Source: Paraspadella gotoi (lineage: Eukaryota; Chaetognatha). From it: 64,000 bases of DNA. The position numbers and the translations under genes are program-made. Every line of letters starts with the position of its first letter. Position 1 is the first letter of the stretch. The DNA is taken from the NCBI GenBank assembly GCA_051294375.1, contig CM119263.1, positions 28,619,280 to 28,683,279 of the forward strand. The letters run 5' to 3'. The notes beneath the pieces were generated by a model. The model ran no database searches and had not been told where the DNA came from. It saw only the letters and a list, made by a program, of their open reading frames with translations. This document shows, one piece after another, positions 54,757-64,000 of the stretch.

Positions 54757-56187
54757 AGAGAGAGAGAGAGAGAGAGAGAATAAAATCGCCGTTAAACAGG
54801 GTGAATTGAAATCAATAGGAGATGTGCTTAAGTTCCATTCTTTTTGTTTTTTTTTTTTTGTTGTTGATCTATGTACAGGGTTAGACAGCGTCGATAGAGA
54901 AGAGATGAGAAGAGCAGACGAAAAAAAAATGAAAAAATGAGACACAAATGAAGAATCGAGGAAATCTCGCGACGGAAGTGTCTCGTTCGTAACAAAAGAG
55001 CATCGAGGACGAACCGTCGCGCTCCTGACGGGGGATTAAATTATGAAGAGAATTGTGACCATAAAAAAAAATGAGGGCGGGGGGCCACGATTTTTTATAG
55101 TTTTTCGACTCAATCGAAAAGTTAATTAAGAAAAGAAAATGTATGTGCAGTTTTCAATATGAAATCGGAATTATAATTATGAAAAAAATCGCGATGGTCT
55201 TTTGTTTTCTTTCGCGTCGAACATAAGTGCAACGAATCTAAAAGAGGGCAGTTCCGTCTTTTTAGGTTTTTTTTTCTATGAGTTGATTATCTGGTACAGT
55301 GCGATTAAAAAAAAAAGGAAAAATGAAATGTATGAAATATGAATTCCCCCATAAGAGCAAGTATATCATTCGTACAAATTGAAGAAAAAGTTCAAAGCTT
55401 TTTAATAATTTATCTTTTATGGTTTTTTCTCTTTGCTTTAGTCTGCATCGCCGTTCGACTCGATAGAGTTAAAAATTCGTGGTTTAAATAAATATGTCGT
55501 TTATGTTTATTATTTATATTGTTTAAAGACGTCACGTGGTCTGAATTTAGGTCTGAGGAACTTCTGCATATTTTTTTTTCTCCTTTTTGCTACAATTTTG
55601 TTAGAGAGAAATTTGAGCAAAAAAGATTCCTTCACTCTTTTTTTTTTCTTTTCTTTTTTTTTTTTAATTGTCTTGCGCGATTGATATGTAACAATCGATT
55701 CTCTATAAACTAATTTTAAATTAATTTACACCGTAGGTGTTACATAGTTTTGTCGAATTGTTGACAAATCCCGACTAATTTATTTTCTTTTTTCACGTAA
55801 TCGGCCTTAAATTTGTTTTGTTTATAAACAAAAACAAAACAAAACGAGTTATAAGTTGTTTTTTTGTTTTTTTTTTCATGCGTCATTCTCGGATCCTGAA
55901 ATTTTCGTTGTGAGGACCCAGGTCTGAGTAACTTCTGCGAGTTGTTTGCTTTAAGCTTCAAATATTAATTTATATTACATATAAATTAATTCTTCTGCGC
56001 GATTATTTATATCCATTTTGTTTTGTTCTTGTTTTGTTCAGTTTCGTATATATATCCTCTTTACGATTAAACTTCATATTAAAAAAAAGAGAAAAAAATG
56101 AGATTTGCTTTTTTTCATGACGGCAAAGGCTTATCAGCGAAATCAATTAAACCTTTGTCATGATTATGCAAAGGAAATGTATTATTG

Positions 56188-56275
56188 ACACGATTGATGT
56201 CACGTGACACGATTTATGTCACACGACAGGATTGATGTCATGAATGTCGTGATGTCACGATCTCATGATTGCGAA
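56188..56275. repeat. Array of TGATGTCA sites
   Basis: Four units of about 19-20 bp containing GAT(T)GATGTCAC or a close variant, one with CACGTG. The 8-mer resembles CRE/ATF sites. Confidence 0.55.
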
Positions 56276-57282
56276 GATCATAGACACTGACGGTTTTCTG
56301 CTTAACAGAATTCTACGCATGCCGCTGCGCCGCAACTTAACGGATCAAGGTTAAAAATGATTAGTTAACGATTTTAGTTCTAGTTTAAAATGAAATAATA
56401 TTAACTAATTTTTACTAGCGTTTTTTTTTCTTTTGAGTAAAGGTGAGCGGGAAAAAAAATAATAGCGGCGTCGCGAAACCCACGAAAAATAAAACCTCTT
56501 TTCTTTTTCGAGTAAAAGAGAAAGATTAAACAAAAAAAACCGGAAGTGGGCGTGGAGTCGTCTAATTATCGCGAGTCGATGGTGGCGACGCCGCAAAGGG
56601 GAAAAAAAAACAAATGAACGCGTCATACATCGCTCCTGGAGGGATTATTTGTTTTTTTTATTAGTAAAGCGCGACTCGTCCTCTTAAGCAATCGCTTCAT
56701 TTTGCGTGACAAAAGTTCTGTCAACCGATCGCACGTATATATAAATCTCGAGCGATCCTTGATTCTTTCCGCGTGAAAAGTAAATATACTTGGTTGTTCA
56801 GTTCTGCGTTCGCTTCCGAGATGTACGTCTCCGAAACGATCGCTTCTCAGACGTACGCTTCCGAGGCGTTCGCTTCCAGGGACTTATTTTTTTTTTAAGA
56901 AATCACGCATGTGTATATATATCTTTTTTTTCGGAGAACCAGAGGCTTTAACTCCAGTGACCAGTTAGCTTTTCCTTATTCCTCTTCTTCCGTTTCTGGG
57001 GAAGCGGAAGCTTCCGCTCCTGGCAACTGTCGCTCCTCCGACGCGTCGCTCCAGAAGAAGCGGAAGCACTCGCTCCTTTAAACCCGTAATCTTCTCAGAT
57101 GTCGCTCCTGGGAAGCGGTCCTCTCAAGCGGGGAAAGACGTCGCGAAGAGGCTCGTGGGAATGAGATTCCGTCAGCGACTGCTCAAGACGCTCATATCCT
57201 GGACGAGGGAAACGAGGAATTAAGAAAAATGATTTAAACTTTATCTTTTATTCATTCATTAAATTATTCATTGAGTTGTTAA

Positions 57283-57284
57283 TT

Positions 57285-57324
<40 letters not shown>

Positions 57325-57412
57325 TGAATGATTGAATGATTGATTGATTGATTGATGGATTGATTGATTGGTTGATTTATTGATTGAATGAATTCATTTA
57401 TTGATTTAAATA
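57283..57412. repeat. (GATT)n microsatellite
   Basis: Roughly 130 bp of GATT/GAAT units; a shorter similar run lies at 1047-1095. Confidence 0.9.
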
Positions 57413-57560
57413 TTTATTAATTCATCTTTTTCACATTTATATTCCTATTCAGAATGAATGTTTGATGTAATAGGAAATATATAGCGTTTGATAGGTTGAT
57501 AGAGTGATTAGAGGCAATACAAAATGATTGATTGATTGCAATCCTGATTGGCCGCCTTAC

Positions 57561-57637
57561 CAGTTCCGCCCCGATCGTCGGCGGTGGCGTCGTCACCTTC
57601 CGCGTCCAACGTCAACGGATCTTCTTCGAGATCAGTT

Positions 57638-57668
<31 letters not shown>

Positions 57669-57786
57669 TATCGTCGTCCTCTTTTCGGACGTCTTTGTCG
57701 TCGTCGTCGTCGACTTCGTCGTCGAAATCGACGTCTTTCTCCAGCATCTCCATCAGATCTCGATCTTCTCCAGCGGCCAAATCCTC
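57561..57786 (-). CDS. ERG-like exon: acidic poly-Asp tail
   Basis: Encodes EDLAAGEDRDLMEMLEKDVD, then about 35 mostly Asp/Glu residues from GAC/GAT triplet repeats and DLEEDPLTLDAEGDD. Ends phase 1 (GAACTG|GTAAGG), so at least one more exon is expected. Confidence 0.65.
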
Positions 57787-58174
57787 CTGAGTGGAAATGA
57801 AGAGAGGAAAATTGGAGAATGATTAATGAAGGAAAAATAAAAAATGAAGCGATAAAAATGAAACGAAAAAACGAAAAAAAAAGATAAAAATAAAATAAAC
57901 CTAACACAAATTTATTAAAAAAAATGTAAGAAATTGAAAACAATTTATAAAAAATAAAAGAGAAATAGGAAGAAAATTGATCATAAAAATAAAAAATAAA
58001 TAAAAGTTTGTCGGGCAACGATCACAACGTCGGCTTCTACCTTGTCGGCTTCGGAAGGCGACTGACCGACCGGATTGGCGCAGATCGAAGAAGAAGGAGA
58101 AGCAGACGATGGAATATTCGCCGTCTCCGCGTAAGGTGGAGGCGGGGATCTGGAGGTAAGGGTGAGGTAAGGTG

Positions 58175-58229
<55 letters not shown>

Positions 58230-58884
58230 TCTCGTCGTCTCTCTCGCTCGTCGTCGTCGTTATCATCGTCAACATAGAGTAGAAAGTCAGGGATCGGCTC
58301 GTCCTCTAACTTACCTCGAAGGCGGTGAGTTGGAAAAAGGTGAGTCGAGAGCGGGACCCGGGATGATGGCGACGGAACCCGAGCAGTTCGTCGAGTCCAG
58401 CTGCTGCTGCTGAAAGGTGAGGGTTTGGTGAGGTAAGGAAATTGCGTGAGTGAGTTTGTATCGAGAAAATCGGTTATTTTGGGAATAAAAAAAATAAGTT
58501 TTTTTCCTTTAACTCTTATTTTTTCTTTCTTCCTCTTTCTGTCCTTCCTCCTCTTCCTCCTCCTCTTCCTCCTCCTCATCCTCCCATTCCATTCAAAATC
58601 GGCGCCATTGATATTTTCCTTCCTCAATGGTTTGTTGTTATTATTCCTCTTGAGTACAATTTTCCAGAATTTTTCCTTTTTTTTTCAACCTCCTCTTCCT
58701 TTATCCTCTCTCCTCCTTTCTATCCTCCTAGCCTATCCTATCCTCCTATCCTTTCTATTCTCTTTCTCTTCCTTTATCCTCTCTCCTCCTACCTTCCTTT
58801 TTCCTTCTCATTTGTATATTCGTTCTACTTTTTTTTCTCTTTTTTTCTATTTTTTTTTTTCTTATCTGCTCATTTTTTTTATCT

Positions 58885-58936
<52 letters not shown>

Positions 58937-60705
58937 TTCTCGCTCTATCTTTCTCTCTCTATCTCTTCAGGCTTATCTGATCAATTTTTCGCTCTTTGTT
59001 TCCCTTTTAACCCACTTTTTCTTTCCTTTTTATTCCTTTCCTTTTTATGCGTTCTCTCCTTATTTCTTTCCTTTTTTTTCCTCTTCTGTTCTTTTTTCCA
59101 TTTCCTTTCCTCTTCCTCCCTTTTTTATTTCCTTTGCCTCTTCCTGCGTCTCTCTCAGTTAACTGTTTTTATTCCCCAATACATTTCCTCCCTCAACGAT
59201 CTGCTTCTTTGTTCCATTGAACTCCCTTTCTTATGGTTATTTCCCCGTTATATCCTCTTTTCGGTTTTAGTACCGCATCTTTCTCTGCCTCCGCCCCCCT
59301 CAGCTCCCCCCCCTCGCTTCCTTCCCGCTGTTGGGCCAAAAAAAAATATGGAGAGAGATTCTTAATCTACCCAACTCAGAAAAAACCCTCCGCTTTTCAG
59401 AATAAGATGTCAAAGAAAGGATTGCACCTACTTCACAGGTTATCCAAAAACAAAACGCCGGTACCAAGCTAATCGCCCCAAAAAAATACTACAATTCAAA
59501 AACTTTCATGGTATCAAATTATTTCTAAAAGTAAAACCTGTTTAATAAAAACTCAATAATCTCTTGTGAAGTATTTAATTATCAAATTATATTCGTTTTT
59601 AAATTTTAGATTTTAATGTAACAGTTTTATTTTTTTGTCAAAAAAAGGATACCAATTTTAATCCCTAGCCAAGTATTTTTTTCTGTTAATTTTAAAAACT
59701 TCACTTGGGCTTTTTTTTTACGAGCTCATAAAAAAGAAACGACGTAGTTATATTCCCGAGTTATGACGCCTTAAATTTGGTCGGAAAATTTTTCTCGTTA
59801 AGATAATTTTTTGAAGAAAAAAAAATGAAAAAGGGGGGAAAATTTTAAACGACGCATCGTGCCGACAGTTCATAGACAGACAAACGGACAGAAATGAATA
59901 GTCAGAAAGACAAATTGATATGAGAGACAGATAGAAGAGGTAATATACATGCATAAAACCCGTAAGTTATGGTCGAAAAGTTGACATTATGAGGCCACGA
60001 GGCAATCGGATTGTCAGATTGTAGATTCAAATCGAGAAAGTCGATGGTCTGTTGGTGAAATCGTTTTACCCGCAAATCTCATAGAATATCATAAGTATGG
60101 TTATAAGATATATAATATAATAATAGAATAGAAAATAGGGTTAAATTTAATAAATAGTGTTGCGTTCAAGAAGTCTCCGCCCGATTTTTTTTTACCCGGA
60201 ATCGCCGACGGAAATTTTTTAAATCGAAATCAGAAGAATGAATCAGTGTTTCATTGTTGTTTTTATATTTAAGTAAAAGTTAAACAAGCGGCCTTCTCAA
60301 GAATTTTAGATTAATATATCGTTGACTGAGTTAAATTTTTTTTCTCGAAATTATCAAAGGGCCTTTTAAAAACTGTAATTCTAAGAACGGAAGTCGATAT
60401 TGATTGGGGTTTTTGTCCTCCTTTTCCAAAAATTAAAAAAGAAGAAATGGAACTAACCCTTCGCTCGCTCCCTTAGTCCCCCTACACATCTCTTTCCATC
60501 TCTCCCCGCCCCCATCCCACAAAACCACCCACCCTCCACCACCCACTTCATCTCAATCTCTCTCTGCGCTTTCGTCTCCCTATTCCCTTTTATTTTACAA
60601 GCGCGGCTCGAGAAAAAAGCAAAAGAGCCAAAATAAACAGAATTAAAAAATAAACGAGGACAGACCAAAAAAAATTAAACAAAAGAACATTAAGCGTCCT
60701 AAGCA

Positions 60706-60770
<65 letters not shown>

Positions 60771-61202
60771 GGCAACCCCCTGGCCTCTCTCCCTACCCCC
60801 TTCTCCTCTCCCCTCTCTCTCCTCTCTCACCATTCCGTGACTACCGACTGGCTTCTCATTTCACCGGCCCGGTTGATGCCAAACTTCGGGCTTGGTCCGT
60901 TCCGCCCCTCCTTTCTCTCCTTCTGAGATGGCGCGATGACCGCCGGAAGTCGCCGATTGCAGCAGCTGCTGCATCTGTTGCATCTGCTGGAGAACGGCGG
61001 CGGAGTTGGTGGGGGAAGACATTCCGGATGTTTGCAGATGCTGGAGGAAGAATATTGATGGTATCAATCAATAAATCAATCTATCAATCACTTCAGGAAC
61101 CAATTAACTAATCAATCCCGGCTTTATTGTTTTCTTGCTATGAAGTATAGATATTTTCCTTAACGAAACCTCTACTAATCTCTCTTTCTTACCTTCTTTC
61201 AG

Positions 61203-61274
<72 letters not shown>

Positions 61275-61469
61275 TTTTCTTTCTTTCTTTCCTTTCTTTC
61301 TTTTCTTTCGATCTTACTGTTCTTACATCTTTCCCCCTCTCTCCCCCCCTTTCTCCCTCCCCTTTCCTCCCTCTCTCTCACCCTCGCCTCGCCGCCGTAA
61401 TTGTGTCGCAAGATGGCGAGAATGGACGAGATGTCGCTGCTCATCTGCAGCTCGAGCCGCACGAGTTGT
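57561..61469 (-). CDS. C-terminal exons of an ERG-like (KCNH) potassium channel
   Basis: Exons: 61382-61469, 60865-61040, 58315-58409, 58041-58149, 57561-57786; the channel core would lie beyond the window and the last exons were not found. The first exon encodes QLVRLELQMSSDISSILAIL, which matches the ERG C-terminal helix pattern QLxRLExRxSADMxxxLxLL. The fourth begins RSPPPPYAETANIP, where ERG has VPPAYSAVTTP. Between them are Gln/Met-rich and Ser/Pro-rich segments; the last exon is acidic with a nine-Asp run. Phases match at 61382/61040, 58315/58149 and 58041/57786. The 60865/58409 junction does not match and may hide another exon or a missing base. The assignment rests on a short motif, so another KCNH type is possible. 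Confidence 0.55.
58041..58149 (-). CDS. ERG-like exon: PPPPYAE segment
   Basis: Acceptor GATCTGGAG (read on plus), i.e. CTCCAG on minus; encodes SPPPPYAETANIPSSAS and CANPVGQSPSEADK. Donor ACAAG|GTAGAA, phase 0. (CT)n lies just upstream in the intron. Confidence 0.65.
58315..58409 (-). CDS. ERG-like exon: Ser/Pro-rich segment
   Basis: Acceptor CACCTTTCAG, encodes QQQLDSTNCSGSVAIIPGPA and LDSPFSNSPPS; donor TCGAG|GTAAGT, phase 2, joins the next exon in frame. Confidence 0.6.
58460..60700. other. Intronic stretch, pyrimidine-rich, no exon recognised
   Basis: 58500-59300 is pyrimidine-rich on the plus strand; the 238-residue ORF there is Ser/Leu/Phe only. 59300-60700 is AT-rich unique-looking DNA. 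Confidence 0.5.
60865..61040 (-). CDS. ERG-like exon: Gln/Met-rich segment
   Basis: Encodes HLQTSGMSSPTNSAAVL, QQMQQMQQLLQSATSGG and a charged segment ending KPEVWHQPG. Donor CCG|GTGAAA, phase 2. Confidence 0.6.
61200..61276. repeat. (CTTT)n microsatellite
   Basis: About 19 TTTC units in a channel intron. Confidence 0.95.
61382..61469 (-). CDS. ERG-like exon: coiled helix QLVRLELQMSSD
   Basis: Acceptor TTTTGTTTCAG, donor GCGAGG|GTGAGA followed by pyrimidine/purine repeat. Encodes an amphipathic helix ending LRHNYGGEAR. Confidence 0.65.
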
Positions 61470-61639
61470 CTGAAACAAAAGAACATCCCCGGGATCAAAA
61501 AACAAAAGAGATTCGAACAATAAAACAAAGTAAAAAAAAAAAAGATCAAAAAGATTAATGTTGTTAAAAGCTCTCGACTCGAAGGGGAGGGGGTTTGAAG
61601 CCTTTTTTCCCTAAAACGCCCCATTTCATCTTAAATTCG

Positions 61640-61860
61640 TTAAATAAGTTAAAAATTAAGTTTGAGGTTAAGGATAGGGATCAGGTTAGGGATTAAGTGA
61701 GTGATTAAGGTTTGTTATTTTGTGATTAGGGTTAAAGATTAGGTTATAAGTTTATTATATATTTAGGTTACATATCATTTAAAGAAAAACTTATGGATAG
61801 AGATTTATTAAGGTTATTAAGATTATTAGCTTATTTATTAAGGCTAAAATTAAATTCTGC
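61640..61860. repeat. Degenerate GGTTAGGGATTAAG array
   Basis: Diverged units such as GGTTAAGGATAGGG, CAGGTTAGGGATTAAG and GATTAGGGTTAAAG; resembles decayed telomere-type (TTAGGG) sequence without perfect runs. Confidence 0.45.
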
Positions 61861-62448
61861 TGTAAACCAACAGAAATGGGGGAGCCTCGGAAAAGAGAGC
61901 CGAAAGTGCGTCTCCTTAGAAAAAAAGCTTAGCGAATAGATTAACGATTTTAAAACTTAAATATTCGCGTCGACGACGACGACGACGACGACGACTAAAA
62001 CTTTTCTTTTTATTCTTTTTTTCTCTCTTTTCGATTTTTCGACGGAGCCGGAGATTTTCCGGATCTCGTCCGCCAATTTCCGGCTCTCAGACGGTCCAGT
62101 CCGAATCTTTCGTCACCGGGTTTGAGCGATCGCTTCCGTGTCCCAGCGTTCGCATCCGGTTGTCATTTAATTTAATCCAAAAGTGGAAAAATGATAGGGT
62201 TAGAAACTGATGACACAAAAAGATGATGTTAAACGATGATAATTTGTGAAGAAGTTATAAATAAGTAAAAGAGATTATGAATCATTGCAGGTTGAGTGTG
62301 GTGATGCACTTTCTCTCTCTCCTTCTCTCTCTCCTCTCTCTCTCTCTCTCTCTTCTTCTCTCTCTCTCTCTCTTCTCTCTCTCTCTTACATCTCTGCTCT
62401 CTCTCTTTTTCGAACCCATCGCGCAGAATCTTCCCTTTCATTTCCAGG

Positions 62449-62935
62449 ATTAAGGTCTCGCGGTCTGATTTGTGGCATTTCGTCTTGGCCCGCTGCCCTT
62501 TTGTCCGTCGACGACCAAGGGCAGGAAGAACAGCGACATCTGCAGCATCGACAGAGAATCGCGTGGCGGCGACGAGTTCAACAAAAGACTAACGAATCAG
62601 AAAAACTTGAAGAAGCTGAACTCGGATCAAAACAGATTGAACAGTCGTTCTTAGAAACGAATCAGCCGAAACTCGAGCCGCTACCGGAGCCGAAACTCCA
62701 GCCGCTACCCCAGCCAGACCCGCGCCTCCAGCACCAACAACAACTACAACAACAACAACAGCGTGAACAACAACGACGAGCCGGGGCTCCCCGGAGTCTT
62801 CCGACTCTAAATGAAATTAAGGAGGTGATTCGTTGTCCATTGAGACAGAAACTGTGGATCCAAGCAAATTGTCAGATGAAGGGAAGCCACTTTCAGGACT
62901 CTGCCCGACCGGAAGAAGAGAAAAATCTCTGTTGA
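62449..62935 (+). CDS. Candidate Gln/Pro-rich exon, unknown gene
   Basis: Acceptor CATTTCCAG, then 162 codons open to TGA at 62933-62935: a charged segment (QRHLQHRQRIAWRRRVQQK), Pro-Leu repeats (PKLEPLPEPKLQPLPQPDPR) and a poly-Gln run. A phase-1 upstream exon ending GCATCCG|GTTGTC at about 62155 (SSPNLSSPGLSDRF) would fit. No family recognised and no partner gene seen. Confidence 0.35.
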
Positions 62936-63679
62936 GGCGCTGAGAGTTGGAAAGAATGGGGAGAGGGGGAGGGAGGGAAGGAGGGAGAGAGGGAGGGATG
63001 GAGAGGGTTGGGTGAGGAAGGAAGGGGATGGGAGGGGTGAAGGGAAGGAGAGGTGGGAGGAGCGGGAAGAGAGGGAGGGAGGGAAAGGCAGGAAGAAGGA
63101 GGCAAGAGGGAGAAGGAGGGGAAGGGTTTAGGGAAGATAGAGAAAGGGAGATGAGGAGGAACGAAGGGTTGGGAGAGGGAGAGAGGAAAGGAAGGAAGAA
63201 GAAGAAGAAGACGAAGAAGAAAAGAAAGGAAGTTTGTGAGAAAAAAAAAGATTAAATTTAGTTGATAGAAAAGAGAGGGAGAGAGATAGGAGAAAAGAAA
63301 AGAAGGAAGAGGAAGGGAGAGAAGGAAGGGAGAGGAAAAGACGAGGAAAGAAACCAAATAAAAATCATTGAAAAAAGTTAATAAAAGAAACGGATTATCG
63401 TTTTTTTTTCTCATTTCCTTTCTGTGTAACGTCTGGAAAAGGGGAAAAGGGTGACCGTGGGAGGAGCGAGAGAGAACAGGGTAGAATAAGAAATATGGAG
63501 GGCGGGAGTGAGAGGGAGAGAAAGAAAGGCTGAGCAATAAAGAATGAGAAGGTGAGGGAAAAGTAAGGAAAGTGAACGGGAATCGCTTTGCGACGTTTAG
63601 AAGTTGATTACTTCCGACGCTGAGCTACATTTCCAAGTCGTTGTGAAAGACGACGACGACGAATACGAGGAAAGGTGTG

Positions 63680-63745
<66 letters not shown>

Positions 63746-63873
63746 CTGATGATGATGACGACGAGTTTGACGTCTATAATAATGATGACCTACCCAAAAA
63801 AGTGTAAATTAAAATAAAACAATAAAAATACTTTTCATTTTATTGGATTTAAAAGTTGACTATTATGACGACG

Positions 63874-63920
<47 letters not shown>

Positions 63921-64000
63921 CCAAGGCAATCGAAGATGATGGTCTGGTTGTATTCTGCAATGGGCGGGCAAACGACAACGACTACGACGACGATGACGAT
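62936..64000. repeat. Purine-rich tract and triplet microsatellites
   Basis: 62950-63360 is nearly all A/G on the plus strand. (GAT)n at about 63680-63745 and (ACG)n at about 63872-63920 follow. The Asp-run ORF at 63604-63807 is a translation of the repeat; no gene evidence. Confidence 0.75.

Larger units (their letters stand above)
52729..57560. other. Intergenic region without recognised gene
   Basis: (CT)n at 53067-53140 and 53243-53290, (GA)n at 54692-54778, a motif array at 53540-53740, a TGATGTCA array at 56188-56275, a CTTCCG-rich block at 56800-57130 and (GATT)n at 57283-57412, in otherwise AT-rich DNA. The missing 3' exons of the channel gene may lie here but I could not identify them. 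Confidence 0.55.

Noticed and set aside
58446-59162. 238-residue plus ORF
   Set aside because: Pyrimidine-tract artefact within a channel intron.
63604-63807. Poly-Asp plus ORF
   Set aside because: Direct translation of (GAT)n/(GAC)n; no splice site or family evidence.

Overview
This is nuclear DNA from an animal, probably an invertebrate; the lineage is not resolved. Coding sequence is split into short exons (about 80-260 nt) with GT-AG introns, intergenic DNA is AT-rich, tRNA-derived SINEs are present, and there are dense (CT)n/(GA)n and (ACG)n microsatellites. The proteins are metazoan types: a rhodopsin-family GPCR, an SLC22 transporter, a GPI-type aminopeptidase P, an LDL-receptor class A membrane protein and the tail of an ERG-like potassium channel. 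There is no prokaryotic or organellar gene organisation, CRISPR array or operon. I found no new multi-gene system. The most notable points are gene nesting, a transposon family and assembly structure.

Layout. (1) 1-1892, minus: four exons of a peptide-type GPCR that continues past base 1, with a SINE in one intron. (2) 4140-8405, minus: a METTL21D/VCPKMT-type lysine methyltransferase in five exons, with a cluster of CCAAT boxes upstream. (3) 10794-25777, plus: an SLC22-type organic ion transporter in eleven exons. (4) 19693-24033, minus: a seven-exon aminopeptidase P (XPNPEP2-like) lying wholly inside the last SLC22 intron. (5) 26-37.8 kb: no convincing gene; simple repeats, foldback MITEs and minisatellites. 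(6) 37831-52728, plus: a probable membrane protein with a long low-complexity first exon, two LDLa domains, a transmembrane helix and a basic tail; its large intron holds repeats, duplicated noisy sequence and many gaps. (7) 57561-61469, minus: C-terminal exons of an ERG-like (KCNH) channel with a poly-Asp tail. (8) 61.5-64 kb: one weak plus-strand exon candidate and microsatellites.

Exon calls rest on recognised motifs plus matching splice phases at successive junctions. Several junctions or exons are off by one or two bases. Together with N-gaps flanked by repeated sequence and an inverted, indel-rich copy of 37.8-38.9 kb at 41.5-43.4 kb, this suggests that parts of the assembly carry uncorrected long-read indels and unmerged contig ends. 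Apparent pseudogenes here should therefore be treated with caution.
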